Shown here: positions 28,233 to 36,998 of the stretch, in pieces | Position numbering within the stretch: position 1 is the first letter of the stretch | Layout of the letters: every line of letters begins with the position of its first letter | Source of the DNA: UBA2377 sp964429385 | GTDB lineage: Bacteria; Verrucomicrobiota; Verrucomicrobiia; Opitutales; Opitutaceae | NCBI GenBank assembly: GCA_964429385.1 | Contig: CAYSBR010000021.1 | Span: 1 to 64,000 of the forward strand | Length of the DNA stretch: 64,000 nt | Reading direction: 5' to 3' | Program-made: the position numbers and the translations under genes | The notes under the pieces: generated by a model | What the model saw: the letters and a program-made list of their open reading frames with translations, nothing else | Databases searched by the model: none | Told to the model about the DNA's origin: nothing

Positions 28233-29114
28233 TCAGGCCCAGTGCTGCGCGATCTTTGCGCGCAGGAAACGGACGCTGGCGGCCAGTTGCTCCATCCCGT
28301 CCACGCCATCCTCGATACTGATCCAGTTGTCGAAACCGACCCCGCGCAGCGTGCGAAAAATGGCATCGTAGTCGTTGAGCCCTTTGCCGACCTCACCGTG
28401 CGCGAGCCGCTTCGCGTAACCCTGCGCGCCGCCCTCCTCCCGGCGCAGGTCTTCCAAGGTGCCACTGAGCAGGTAACGGTCGCTCGCGTGCATCGTCACC
28501 ACGCGGTGCTTCACCCGCTCCAGCAGTTCCAGCGGATCATCGCCGGCGAGGAACGCGTTGCTCGGATCGTAGTTCACACCGAAGTGAGGATGGTGCAACC
28601 TGCCCACGAGTTCGCAGAACACATCCATCTTCTGCGCGAACTCCGGATACGCCCAGAAGTCGTCCTTGTAATGATTTTCGAGGATGAGGGTGACCCCGCA
28701 CTTCTCCGCCTCCGGCAGGCAGGCCTCGATGTTCTCCACCACGAGCTTGAGCCCTTCCTCGCGGCTCAGCTCCGGTCGCCGCTGACCGGACAGCACACGG
28801 CAATACTTCGCGCCGAGGGTCGCCGCCATGCGGATCCAGTTTTTCTCCTTCTCAATTTCAACCCGGCGCAACTCGGGATCGGGCTGGGAGAAATCCGGCG
28901 AACAGCAGAGCATCGGCACCGTCAGCCCTGCACTTTCCACCGTGCGTCGCGCCTCCGGCCAGTGCGATGCGGCCGCCAGTTCGGCGAAACCACTGTAGTA
29001 TTCCAGCCCGTCCAGTTGTAGCGGCGCGGCGAGTTCCACCCACGCACGAAGCGTCATGGTGCCCTCGCAAAGCGGGCGAATGTAAGCTTTCGGAAAAGCA
29101 GCGAGCTTGGGCAT
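28233..29114 (-). CDS. Sugar phosphate isomerase/epimerase (xylose-isomerase-like TIM barrel)
   Basis: About 293 residues from ATG 29114; a TTG at 29141 is an alternative. The barrel shows the AP-endonuclease-family-2 pattern: LDGLEYYSGF early, VTLILENHYKDDFW (metal-ligand Glu and the His after it), FGVNYDPSNAFLAGDDP, VVTMHASDRY (metal His), and ISIEDGVDGM near the C-terminus (second metal Glu). Members interconvert ketoses, inosose or similar sugars in the cytoplasm. It belongs to a leftward catabolic group with the SDR, OsmC and alcohol dehydrogenase genes. Confidence 0.82.
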   Translation of the reverse strand: MPKLAAFPKAYIRPLCEGTMTLRAWVELAAPLQLDGLEYYSGFAELAAASHWPEARRTVESAGLTVPMLCCSPDFSQPDPELRRVEIEKEKNWIRMAATLGAKYCRVLSGQRRPELSREEGLKLVVENIEACLPEAEKCGVTLILENHYKDDFWAYPEFAQKMDVFCELVGRLHHPHFGVNYDPSNAFLAGDDPLELLERVKHRVVTMHASDRYLLSGTLEDLRREEGGAQGYAKRLAHGEVGKGLNDYDAIFRTLRGVGFDNWISIEDGVDGMEQLAASVRFLRAKIAQHWA

Positions 29115-29180
29115 GGGGAAATTAAAACGAACCAACCGCAAATGGGTGTGAACTCATACAAACAAACTCCAATCCGGTAA

Positions 29181-29212
29181 GCCACAGATTGCACAGAGGC
29201 ACACGGATATTC
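29181..29212. repeat. Interspersed repeat copy
   Basis: 'gccacagattgcacagaggc' then 'acacggatattc' fits the repeat family. It lies between the isomerase and SDR genes. Confidence 0.5.
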
Positions 29213-29242
29213 CTGAGCGCTTCTTATTTGTGGCTAAAAACT

Positions 29243-30019
29243 TCAGTCGTTCGTTTTGACCGGGTTGCGGCCGTAAACGGAAAACTGTTCCAGCTCCAGC
29301 ACCGTGCCGGTGATCGGCCCCGATTCGTCGCCGAGCCAGTAAACCGCCGCCGCCGCGATCTCCTCGGGGCGGATAAGACGGCCCGAGGGTGCGTAGAGCG
29401 GCGGCACGTGCCGCGCCCAATCCTCCGGCAACCCCTGCGCCACCTGCGCCGCCTGCTCACGCGCAGTCAGCACCCAGCCGACGTTGAAGTGCGTGAAGCG
29501 CACGTGATCCGTGCCGTGGGCATTGGCGAGATTGCGCGACAGCGTCTGCAGCGCGCCCTTCGAAATACTATAATCAATGAACGTCGCCTCGCCGCTCAGC
29601 GCGTTGATCGAGCCGATGTTGAGCACGCTGCCCCGGTTGGCCTGCAGCTGCGGAAACGCCGCCTGGATCAGAAACAGCGGCGCACGCACATTGATGGCCA
29701 TCGTGCGCTCGAATTTCTCCGGAGTGATCGTGTGAACCGTCTCGCGTGGCACGATCGCGGCATTGTTCACAAGGCCGGTGATTTTGCCAAAAGCCCTGAT
29801 CGCCGCGACCACGATGCGACGTGGCGCCGCCGGGTCCACCAGATCGTCGAGGTGCAGCACCGCGGCGTCGCCCAGCCGACGGACCAGCGCCTCCCCGTCC
29901 TCACGCTCAAGCCCGTGCACGAGCACCTGCGCCCCTTCGGCGACGCAGCGCTCGGCAATGGCGCCGCCGATTCCGTTGGTGCCGCCCGTGACAATGATGA
30001 CTTTGTTTTTCAAGCGCAT
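29243..30019 (-). CDS. Short-chain dehydrogenase/reductase (SDR)
   Basis: 258 residues, classical SDR length. It has the cofactor loop VTGGTNGIGGAIAE, LVNNAAIV (the NNAG-type motif), catalytic Ser in NIGSINAL, and YSISKGAL (YxxxK). The C-terminus is IRPEEIAAAAVYWLGDESGP then ITGTVLELE, as in sugar or polyol dehydrogenases. It probably oxidises a sugar alcohol or sugar acid with NAD(P). The neighbours (isomerase, zinc alcohol dehydrogenase) support a catabolic role. Confidence 0.88.
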   Translation of the reverse strand: MRLKNKVIIVTGGTNGIGGAIAERCVAEGAQVLVHGLEREDGEALVRRLGDAAVLHLDDLVDPAAPRRIVVAAIRAFGKITGLVNNAAIVPRETVHTITPEKFERTMAINVRAPLFLIQAAFPQLQANRGSVLNIGSINALSGEATFIDYSISKGALQTLSRNLANAHGTDHVRFTHFNVGWVLTAREQAAQVAQGLPEDWARHVPPLYAPSGRLIRPEEIAAAAVYWLGDESGPITGTVLELEQFSVYGRNPVKTND

Positions 30020-30090
30020 GGCAAAGAAAGCATCCGCACCGAAGCGGACAGCCGCGAGGACAGTCCTATCTGCCCAGGAATTTCAAACAG

Positions 30091-30120
30091 CCGTGTTTTC
30101 ATTCGTGTCTGTTCGTGGAC
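30091..30120. repeat. Interspersed repeat copy
   Basis: 'ccgtgttttcattcgtgtct' then 'gttcgtggac' is a complement-oriented copy of the 'cacgaat-gaaaacacgg' type, between the SDR and OsmC genes. Confidence 0.5.
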
Positions 30121-30132
30121 AAAAAACTCCGC

Positions 30133-30594
30133 TCACACGGCCTCCACCTTCACCTCGGTCCTGATCGAGTTGGCGATAAAACACTGCTCATGCGCCCGGT
30201 GATGCAGGTCCGCTTCGGCGGCCGCATCCGGCCGTTTTTCTCCCCCATACACGATCACCGGCCGCAGCGTGATGAGGCTCACCCACGGGACGCCGCGCTC
30301 GTTTTTTGTCATCACGCCCACGGCCTCATCGCGATAACTCTCCACCTCGTAACCGGCTCGCGCCGCGAGAAACAAAAACGTCAGCATGTGGCAGCTCGCC
30401 ACCGCCGCCACGAACGCTTCCTCCGGATCAACATGCGCGGGATTCGACCACGGCACCGGCACGACCGAGGGCGCCGGCGAGGCCGGCACAGTCACGCCGC
30501 CGTCAAAGCTCCACGTGTGCGCGCGGGAATAGCGGCCCTTCAAAAAATCCGGGCCGCTCCGCTGCCAGGCAATCGTTGCCCTGTGGTTAGACAT
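30133..30594 (-). CDS. OsmC/Ohr family peroxiredoxin-like protein
   Basis: 153 residues. The motif DPEEAFVAAVASCHMLTFLFL holds the conserved resolving cysteine (ASCH), and the early WSFDGGVTVPAS region contains the usual Arg/Glu side of the fold. Only one Cys is obvious at the conserved site; a second lies near the end (HEQCFIANS), as expected for the two-cysteine OsmC mechanism that reduces organic hydroperoxides. It is five bases from the alcohol dehydrogenase gene and so co-transcribed with it. Confidence 0.85.
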   Translation of the reverse strand: MSNHRATIAWQRSGPDFLKGRYSRAHTWSFDGGVTVPASPAPSVVPVPWSNPAHVDPEEAFVAAVASCHMLTFLFLAARAGYEVESYRDEAVGVMTKNERGVPWVSLITLRPVIVYGGEKRPDAAAEADLHHRAHEQCFIANSIRTEVKVEAV

Positions 30595-30599
30595 GATGC

Positions 30600-31625
30600 T
30601 CAGGCGGGTTTCAGCACGGCCTTCACAATTTCGCCGCGGTGCATCCGATCGAAGGCTTCGTGCCAGTCCTCCAGCCCCCAGATGCCGCCAAGGATCGGGC
30701 GCACATCAAGCTGCCCGGAAGCCAGCAGCGCCAGCACGCGCTCCCAGACCGGCCAGTTGTGGCTGAAGCTGCCTTGCAGCGTGATGTTCTTCTGCACGAG
30801 GGGATCGAGGGAGAAGTTGAGCGGCTGCGGCCCCCAGCCCACCTTGCTGATCCAACCGTTGGGCCGCACCAGTTCGAGCGCGGCCTTCAGGGCCGCCGAA
30901 GCGCCGGCCGCATCAATCACGCCCTCGACACCCAGGCCGTCGCGTTCCTTCGCCCAGGCCGTGGCGTCGCCCACGATGATTTCGCAGCCATAGGCCCGCG
31001 CTTTTTCGAGCCGCACCTTGTCGCGCTCCAAACCCACCAGCGCCACCTGCGCCCCGGCCAGCCGCGCCATTGCCGCGCACAGGATGCCGATCGGCCCCGG
31101 CCCGAGCACGATCACGCGATCGCCGGGCTGGATGCGGGCGTTGTTGATCACGGCATTGTAGGCCACACAGCAGGGCTCGGTCAGCGCGGCGTGCTCCATC
31201 GCCAGACCGGCCGGCACCCGATGCAGGCACCGCGCCGGCACGCGCACAAAACGCGTCATCGCCCCATCCACCCCATAACCAAAGCCCTTGCGGGTCGGGT
31301 CGAGGTTGTAGAGCCCCGCGCGACTGAGCGGACTGTCGGGATTGATCACCGCGGCAGTCTCGCTGACGACCCGATCACCTTCTTTCCAGTTCATCACCGC
31401 GCCGCCGACCGCGGCGATAACCCCGCCGAACTCATGTCCAAGCACGACCGGATAATTCACCGGCCAGCTGTGCGAGCTGGTCCACTGATGCAGATCGCTG
31501 CCACAAACCCCGACCGCCTCGACCGCGAGGATGACATCCGCCGGCCCGGGCTCCGGCCGGGCAAATTCGCGCAGCTCAACACTGCCGGGCTCGGGCGCAA
31601 AATTAACAACAGCGGGGCTCTTCAT
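30600..31625 (-). CDS. Zinc-dependent medium-chain alcohol/sorbitol-type dehydrogenase
   Basis: 341 residues from ATG 31625 (MKSPAVVNFAPEPGSVELRE). It has the catalytic zinc site GVCGSDLHQW and GHEFGGVIAAVG, and the NAD loop VIVLGPGPIGILCAAMARLAG. The structural-zinc cysteines of many family members are absent from the lobe near residues 90-115, which reads SETAAVINPDSPLSRAGLYN. It lies nearest to threonine- and sorbitol-dehydrogenase-like enzymes. It is first in the leftward group with OsmC, SDR and isomerase genes, and the 168 bases upstream would hold the promoter. Confidence 0.87.
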   Translation of the reverse strand: MKSPAVVNFAPEPGSVELREFARPEPGPADVILAVEAVGVCGSDLHQWTSSHSWPVNYPVVLGHEFGGVIAAVGGAVMNWKEGDRVVSETAAVINPDSPLSRAGLYNLDPTRKGFGYGVDGAMTRFVRVPARCLHRVPAGLAMEHAALTEPCCVAYNAVINNARIQPGDRVIVLGPGPIGILCAAMARLAGAQVALVGLERDKVRLEKARAYGCEIIVGDATAWAKERDGLGVEGVIDAAGASAALKAALELVRPNGWISKVGWGPQPLNFSLDPLVQKNITLQGSFSHNWPVWERVLALLASGQLDVRPILGGIWGLEDWHEAFDRMHRGEIVKAVLKPA

Positions 31626-31793
31626 GGGGAGGGGTAAGGCAAGTCCGCACAGATTGACGGCAACGGCCATCCCGCGTCAACGATTCCACCGGTCATCCCA
31701 GTTGGGGATACCACGCGTTCCCGCCGTTTCCGCTGGCGCTGGCAAACATCGGGCTTACTCGTTCATAGGCCTTCCCGGTCTGTTTTTGTCTCC

Positions 31794-33431
31794 ATGCACA
31801 TCCTGCTCCTGTTGCTCCGCACCTCCCGCTGGGATGCCCTGGCCGGCATCGCCGCCGGGGCCGTCGCCGGGCTGGCCACGAGCGGATTTGCCTGGACGCT
31901 GCAACAGGTGGTGACCTCCGGCGGGCAAAACCTGCCCGTCAATGCGGCGATCTTCGCGGCCTGCTGGCTGGCCTATGGCGCGGGCGCGGTGCTGGCCGAC
32001 AACCGGCTCACCCGGGTGGCGCAGCGCGCCGTGCGCGAGCTGCGGCTCTCGCTCAGCCGGCGGATTCTGGATACCCCGCTGCCCGTGCTGGAACGCGAAC
32101 AGCAGCGCATCTTCCCCGTCCTGATCGAGGACATTGCCACGATCTCAAACGCCGCCGCCAATCTCCCCAGCGCCCTTTCCGGCCTCGTCACCGTGCTCGG
32201 CTGCATGGGGTTGATGGCGTTCATCTCATGGAAACTCTCGCTGGCCTGCGCCGTGCTCATGATCGTCGCCTTCGCCGGACACCTCATCCCGCTGCGGCGT
32301 TTTGAACGCCATCTTGAGCGCTGGCGGACCGACTGGGACGGCATCAGCCGGCTCATTGATGCCATCGTGCGCGGGCACAAGGAACTTCTGATCGACCCCC
32401 GCAAGCGCCAGGCTTTTTTCAGCCGCCACCTTGATCCCCTCTGCCGGCGTCAGGAAACCGAACTCACCCGCGCCAGCACCTGGGAAACCCTGCTCAAGCG
32501 CTGGGGCGAACTGCTGCTCCTGCTCGGGGTCGGCCTGCTGCTTTTCACCCTGCCGCTGCACGGCTGGGCGACCTACGAGCAATTCGGCCGCTTCCTCTTC
32601 GTCTCCCTGTTCATCCTCGCGCCGCTTGCGACCATCGTGGGCTTCGGCGCCCACCTCAGCCGCGTCAAACTCGCCCTCGCCCGCGCCGCCCGGGTCACCA
32701 CCCTGCTGGACGCCCCCGATACCCCGCTTCAAGCCGATGCGCCGGCGCCCACCGCGCCGGCCGGCACCGATATCCGCCTCGGCCTGCACGCCGCCACCTA
32801 CCGCCACTCCCGCGACGACGAGGCCCCCTTTGATCTGGGGCCCGTCACCCTCCACTTCGACCGCCCGGAAATCGTTTTCATCTGCGGCGGCAACGGCAGC
32901 GGCAAGACCACCCTGCTCAAGCTCCTCTGCGGACTCTATCCGCCCCACGGGGGCGACCTGCTCGCCGGCGGCCGCATCGTGCGGACTCCCGCCGAAATCG
33001 CGGCGCACCGCGCCCGCTGCGCCGTCGTGTTCGCCGATTTTTATCTCTTCGACGGACTCCTCGGCTATGAGAATATCCCGCCGGAAAAAGCCGCGGCACT
33101 GCTGCGCGAGGTCCGCCTCGACCATCAGGTCGCCCTCGGCAGCGAAGGCGCGTTTTCCTCCACCCGGCTTTCCCAGGGCCAGCGCAAACGCCTCGCGCTC
33201 GTCGCCGCCCTTCTGGAGGACAAGCCCATCTATATCTTCGATGAATGGGCCGCGGATCAGGATCCGGAATTCCGCCGGCTTTTTTACGAACACATCCTCC
33301 CCGGCCTGCGCGACCGCGGTAAACTCGTGCTGGCGATCAGCCACGACGAGGCCTACTATCCTCTCGCCGACCGCCACCTGCATCTCGTGGACGGCCGGAT
33401 CATCCGGGACACCCGGCCGGCATCGACCTGA
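31794..33431 (+). CDS. Cyclic-peptide-type ABC exporter (membrane + ATPase fusion)
   Basis: 545 residues. The N-terminal half has about six membrane segments (type 1 exporter fold), then an ATPase with Walker A ICGGNGSGKTTLLKLL, signature LSQGQRKRLAL, and Walker B region IYIFDEWAADQDP. The DEWAADQDPEFR block and overall layout match SyrD/PvdE-like 'cyclic peptide export' transporters. No peptide synthetase is nearby. The next gene, a glycosyltransferase, begins two bases after its stop, and the cargo may be a lipid or glycan of the following envelope cluster. This is inference from position. Confidence 0.82.
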   Translation: MHILLLLLRTSRWDALAGIAAGAVAGLATSGFAWTLQQVVTSGGQNLPVNAAIFAACWLAYGAGAVLADNRLTRVAQRAVRELRLSLSRRILDTPLPVLEREQQRIFPVLIEDIATISNAAANLPSALSGLVTVLGCMGLMAFISWKLSLACAVLMIVAFAGHLIPLRRFERHLERWRTDWDGISRLIDAIVRGHKELLIDPRKRQAFFSRHLDPLCRRQETELTRASTWETLLKRWGELLLLLGVGLLLFTLPLHGWATYEQFGRFLFVSLFILAPLATIVGFGAHLSRVKLALARAARVTTLLDAPDTPLQADAPAPTAPAGTDIRLGLHAATYRHSRDDEAPFDLGPVTLHFDRPEIVFICGGNGSGKTTLLKLLCGLYPPHGGDLLAGGRIVRTPAEIAAHRARCAVVFADFYLFDGLLGYENIPPEKAAALLREVRLDHQVALGSEGAFSSTRLSQGQRKRLALVAALLEDKPIYIFDEWAADQDPEFRRLFYEHILPGLRDRGKLVLAISHDEAYYPLADRHLHLVDGRIIRDTRPAST

Positions 33432-33432
33432 C

Positions 33433-34221
33433 ATGAAGCCGCACTTCCTCGCCCTCGTCACCAACAGCAAAAATGAGGCGGCCTACCTGCGGGAGTGGCT
33501 CGACTATCATCTGCTCGTGGGCGTCGATCATTTCTTCATCTACGATCAGGATGACACCGCCGTCTCTCGCGCGCTGCTCGCCCCCTACGAACAACGCGGC
33601 CTTGTCACCCGCCGGCCCTGGACGCAGTGGGACGGCACCCGTTACGACGGACCGACCCGGTTCTATCAATGCAACAAGAACCATCTCGCCTTCGCGCATT
33701 GCGCCGCCACCCACCGGCACGAAGTGCAATGGTTGATGAAGATTGACGTGGACGAGTTTCTTCAGCCGCTGGCCCCCGCCACCAACCTGACCACCTGGCT
33801 GCGAACCCTTGATCCCAGGCGCACGAAAGGCGTCCGTCTCCCCCGCATCGACTTTGGCAGCAACGGCCGCCTCACCCCGCCCGGCGGGTCCGTCATCGCC
33901 GCTTATACCCGGCGCGAGGCGGCGCCTTCCAACCACAAGGATCTGGCCAACGGGGACTGTCTCAGCACCAACCGCTACTGTTACAGCTCGCATTGGTGGC
34001 GCCACCGCCTCGGCTGCCAGCTGCGCTCGCTCGTGACCACCGGCCAGGGCTGGCGGGTCAACCACTATTACACCAAGTCGCGCCAGGAGTTTTTCGCCCG
34101 GCAGAACGTCTGCCGCGGCCGCTTCCTGACCGAGGACCGCTGGCGCGAAGTCGAGACCCGCTGCAACGCCGTGGCCGACGAAAGCATGCTCCGCTTCGCC
34201 GCGCAATTGCCTCGGCCCTGA
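33433..34221 (+). CDS. Glycosyltransferase family 92/GT2-like
   Basis: 262 residues from ATG 33433, one base after the transporter stop. The longer frame to the left is antisense noise. LVTNSKNEAAYLREWLDYHL then VGVDHFFIYDQDD is the typical opening, MKIDVDEFLQ is the DxD metal-binding strand, and the end contains RVNHYYTKSRQEFFAR, as in GT92 (DUF23) enzymes. It adds a sugar to an acceptor, probably a cell-surface glycan or lipid. There is no membrane segment. Confidence 0.85.
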   Translation: MKPHFLALVTNSKNEAAYLREWLDYHLLVGVDHFFIYDQDDTAVSRALLAPYEQRGLVTRRPWTQWDGTRYDGPTRFYQCNKNHLAFAHCAATHRHEVQWLMKIDVDEFLQPLAPATNLTTWLRTLDPRRTKGVRLPRIDFGSNGRLTPPGGSVIAAYTRREAAPSNHKDLANGDCLSTNRYCYSSHWWRHRLGCQLRSLVTTGQGWRVNHYYTKSRQEFFARQNVCRGRFLTEDRWREVETRCNAVADESMLRFAAQLPRP

Positions 34222-34248
34222 ACCCGGCGCCACCCGCCGGCGGCATGG

Positions 34249-35250
34249 CTACGCCGGATTCCGCCAGCGCCAGCAGTGTCCGAACATCGCGAATACCCCG
34301 GCCACCAGCCACACGTTGCGCGCCGTCAGCCAGATCCCGGCTGGCACCACCGCCCAGCCCGGGGGCACGCCCGCAATGAAGGCAACGATGACTAGCAACG
34401 GCGCCACCCCGTCCGGCCACGGTCGCGGGGTTCCCCCCAGATGCGAAGCGATCGTGCGCCCGGAAAAATCGGCGCCGTGCAGCGCGAACAAAACCGCCAG
34501 TTCCCACCAGGCCGCATCGCACCACCAGCCCAGCCCGCAAAACACCGCGCCGGACATCGCAAACAGGATCAGATTGGCCGGCGCGCGACCAATGCGCCGC
34601 ACACCCCCCGCCAGCGTCCAGCCACCGCCCGCCACACCGAGCGCCATCACCGCCTCGAATCCCGTAATGTCACCGGCCAGCGGCGCATGCCACCACGCCG
34701 CCGCCGCCGGGTGGCACCAGCTCGCACAAAACGCGAGCACCAGCAGCATGCCTTCCAGCGGGCCGAGCACACCGAAATACAATTCCTTGCGCTCGCGCTC
34801 CTCCACCATGACGGCCGCTCCCGCCAGAGTCACCGACCACAACACCGGCGCGAGCAACGGGGAATCACCGCGGCCCGCGAGCAGAAACATCACCACCACC
34901 GCGATCGGCCCGTGAAAGGCATCTGTATAATGGTCCAGGAATTCCCCCAGCGGACTGCTGGTGCCGGTGCGGCGCGCCTGCATGCCGTCGGCATGATCGT
35001 AAATCACGTAAGCCGCCATCAGCCCCAGGCACCACGGCGCCAGCGCCACCGGGTCCGCCGCCGTCATCGCCAGTATCAGCATGCCCCACATGCAGGCCGA
35101 TGATCCCAGGGTCAGCAGATTCGCCGGCACCGCCCGGGGCAGCCACTCCACAAACCATCGCACAACATGGCGGCAGAACGGCCCGACCAGCAGCGACCGA
35201 TCCACGCAAACGTAGGTGTAGGCCGGAGGCACGGGACGCATGCCCCGCAT
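34249..35250 (-). CDS. CDP-alcohol phosphotransferase family protein (first of two)
   Basis: 333 residues with eight to ten hydrophobic segments. The CDP-alcohol motif DG..AR(8)G...D...D is complete: YDHADGMQARRTGTSSPLGE then FLDHYTD near residue 85. These enzymes move a phospho-head group from a CDP (or CMP) donor to a lipid or sugar alcohol. With the CMP-AEP genes in the neighbourhood, CMP-aminoethylphosphonate is a possible donor, but the motif alone does not identify it. It converges on the GT92 gene and is followed leftward by nothing else on its strand. Confidence 0.88.
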   Translation of the reverse strand: MRGMRPVPPAYTYVCVDRSLLVGPFCRHVVRWFVEWLPRAVPANLLTLGSSACMWGMLILAMTAADPVALAPWCLGLMAAYVIYDHADGMQARRTGTSSPLGEFLDHYTDAFHGPIAVVVMFLLAGRGDSPLLAPVLWSVTLAGAAVMVEERERKELYFGVLGPLEGMLLVLAFCASWCHPAAAAWWHAPLAGDITGFEAVMALGVAGGGWTLAGGVRRIGRAPANLILFAMSGAVFCGLGWWCDAAWWELAVLFALHGADFSGRTIASHLGGTPRPWPDGVAPLLVIVAFIAGVPPGWAVVPAGIWLTARNVWLVAGVFAMFGHCWRWRNPA

Positions 35251-35296
35251 TGCTAGCGCCGGCAGGCAGCTTGTCGCGAAAAAACCGCCCGGACTC

Positions 35297-35968
35297 TCAG
35301 CGCCTGTCGGCGGGCAGATATTTCTTCCGCCACCAATGCACCGACGCCATCACGGCGCCCAGCACGCCGACGCCCAGCGCGATCATCTTCACCTCGCCCC
35401 CGAGAATACCCCGGCCCAGCACCACGCCGCCCACCACCCACGGCAGCGCGACCAGCCACGATACCATCATGTAGAGCCGGAACGGCATCTCCGCCACGGC
35501 CAGGATGCAGCTGCCCAGAATCATGGGCGGCCCGGGCGTGAGCCGCACCAACAGCGCCACGCTCAGAGCATTCTCCGGCGTCACTCGCGGCACTGTGTAG
35601 CCGCGGTGGCGAATCAGCCGCACTACCAACGGTCGCAGTCCGTAGCGTGCGACCGCGTAGCTCAACGCCAGTTGCACCGCCACCGCAACCAATGCCGCCA
35701 GCACCACGCCGGGCAGCGTCAGTTGCGCCGCGAAGAGCTCGCCCGCCGGCACCGTGAACCACGCCAGCGGCGCCGGCAGCACCGCCATCGCCGCGAAATA
35801 CGCCACCGGTCCCGCCCCGCGTATGCCCGCCAACAGGCGGTCGAGAACCTCCCGGGGCGCGAGATCGCGCAACAGCCACACGATGACCGCCGCCACCGCA
35901 ACCAGGCTGCCCGCCAGCCACCAGACACGCAACCGGGACCGGCGGGAACAGGCGTAGGCGGGTGGCAT
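35297..35968 (-). CDS. TVP38/TMEM64 (VTT-domain) membrane protein
   Basis: 223 residues from ATG 35968; longer starts would add an unlikely basic leader. Six or so membrane segments surround the VTT block (FTVPAGELFAAQLTLPGVV, RLTPGPPMILGSCILAVAEM, VVGGVVLGRGI). The family includes DedA relatives implicated in lipid flipping or membrane homeostasis. It lies 46 bases upstream of the CDP-alcohol phosphotransferase on the same strand, which fits a lipid-handling operon. Confidence 0.8.
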   Translation of the reverse strand: MPPAYACSRRSRLRVWWLAGSLVAVAAVIVWLLRDLAPREVLDRLLAGIRGAGPVAYFAAMAVLPAPLAWFTVPAGELFAAQLTLPGVVLAALVAVAVQLALSYAVARYGLRPLVVRLIRHRGYTVPRVTPENALSVALLVRLTPGPPMILGSCILAVAEMPFRLYMMVSWLVALPWVVGGVVLGRGILGGEVKMIALGVGVLGAVMASVHWWRKKYLPADRR

Positions 35969-36050
35969 GCCGGCACTCTGCGTGTTGCCCCGCGCGCGGC
36001 AAGGCGTTCTCGACATCGCCGCGTGAACAAACCGATCATCCACCGCCGTC

Positions 36051-36998
36051 ATGCCCACCACCCGCCCCGACGCCGCTCCGCTTCCCGCCACGATGGATGT
36101 CGTTTACACCTGGGTTGACGGCAACTGGCCCGGCTACGCCGACATGATGCAGCGGCACTCGCCCACCAGACTGGAGCTCAATCCCGAGCGCTACCGCGAC
36201 GCTCATCAGCTCCTGCGCCACAGCCTGCGCTCGCTTGAGCAATTCTGCCCCTGGGTCCGCCAGGTCGTGCTGTTCACCACGCGACCGCAGATTCCCGGGT
36301 GGCTGAACCGCGCACACCCACGCCTGCGGATCGTGCACCACGACGAGGTCATGGACCCGGCCATCCTGCCGACTTTCAACTGCAACACGATTGAGAGTCA
36401 TCTCCATCTCATTCCAAACCTGACCCCGCGTTTTCTCTACCTTAACGACGATTTCCTGTTCGGCGCTCCCACCGGTCTGGAGGATTTCATTGCGGCGGAT
36501 GGGCGCATCAAGGTCTTCGGCTCGGTCTGCGGAGAATCCCTCCCTTTTCGCATCTTTGACGGCAAACACCGCCTTGTCTCCCTCGGTCTGATCGAGCACG
36601 CGCCGATCCTCGTGGATCGCGCTTTGCTCGCCGACGCCATTGCTTCACGTCCCGCCGAGATCGCAGCCACCCGCCAGCGCCGGTTCCGCCACCCCGCGCA
36701 GGTGCGCACCGACTTTCTCTATCGCACCCATTTGCTCGCCCGTTGCCGCAACCAAGCCGTGGCCGAGCCCTGCTGGCGGCTCCTCCGCTATCATCGCTTT
36801 CACAAGATCCGCAACCGCCCCGCCGCCGAACGCCGCGCCTTCGACCGGCTCCGCCGGCTGCGGCCCAAATTCTATTGTCTCAATGATGACCAGGGCGACC
36901 GCACCTCTCCCGAGGTGAATGCCATCGTCCGCGCCTTCCTGCGCGAACTCTATCCCCGGCCTTCATCGTTCGAGCGCCCCGACGCACCCGACCTGTAA
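36051..36998 (+). CDS. Stealth-family capsule polysaccharide phosphotransferase
   Basis: 315 residues. Conserved region CR1 appears as DVVYTWVDGNWP. CR2 follows with RYRDAHQLLRHSLRSLEQF and TRPQIPGWL, then PTFNCNTIESHLHLIPNLTP and FLYLNDDFLFG. CR4 is near the end (KFYCLNDDQGDR). Stealth enzymes transfer sugar phosphates (for example GlcNAc-1-P) and build phosphodiester-linked capsules. The 3' end overlaps the converging GT4 gene by 49 bases. It is divergent from the VTT gene, with 82 bases between starts. Confidence 0.9.
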   Translation: MPTTRPDAAPLPATMDVVYTWVDGNWPGYADMMQRHSPTRLELNPERYRDAHQLLRHSLRSLEQFCPWVRQVVLFTTRPQIPGWLNRAHPRLRIVHHDEVMDPAILPTFNCNTIESHLHLIPNLTPRFLYLNDDFLFGAPTGLEDFIAADGRIKVFGSVCGESLPFRIFDGKHRLVSLGLIEHAPILVDRALLADAIASRPAEIAATRQRRFRHPAQVRTDFLYRTHLLARCRNQAVAEPCWRLLRYHRFHKIRNRPAAERRAFDRLRRLRPKFYCLNDDQGDRTSPEVNAIVRAFLRELYPRPSSFERPDAPDL

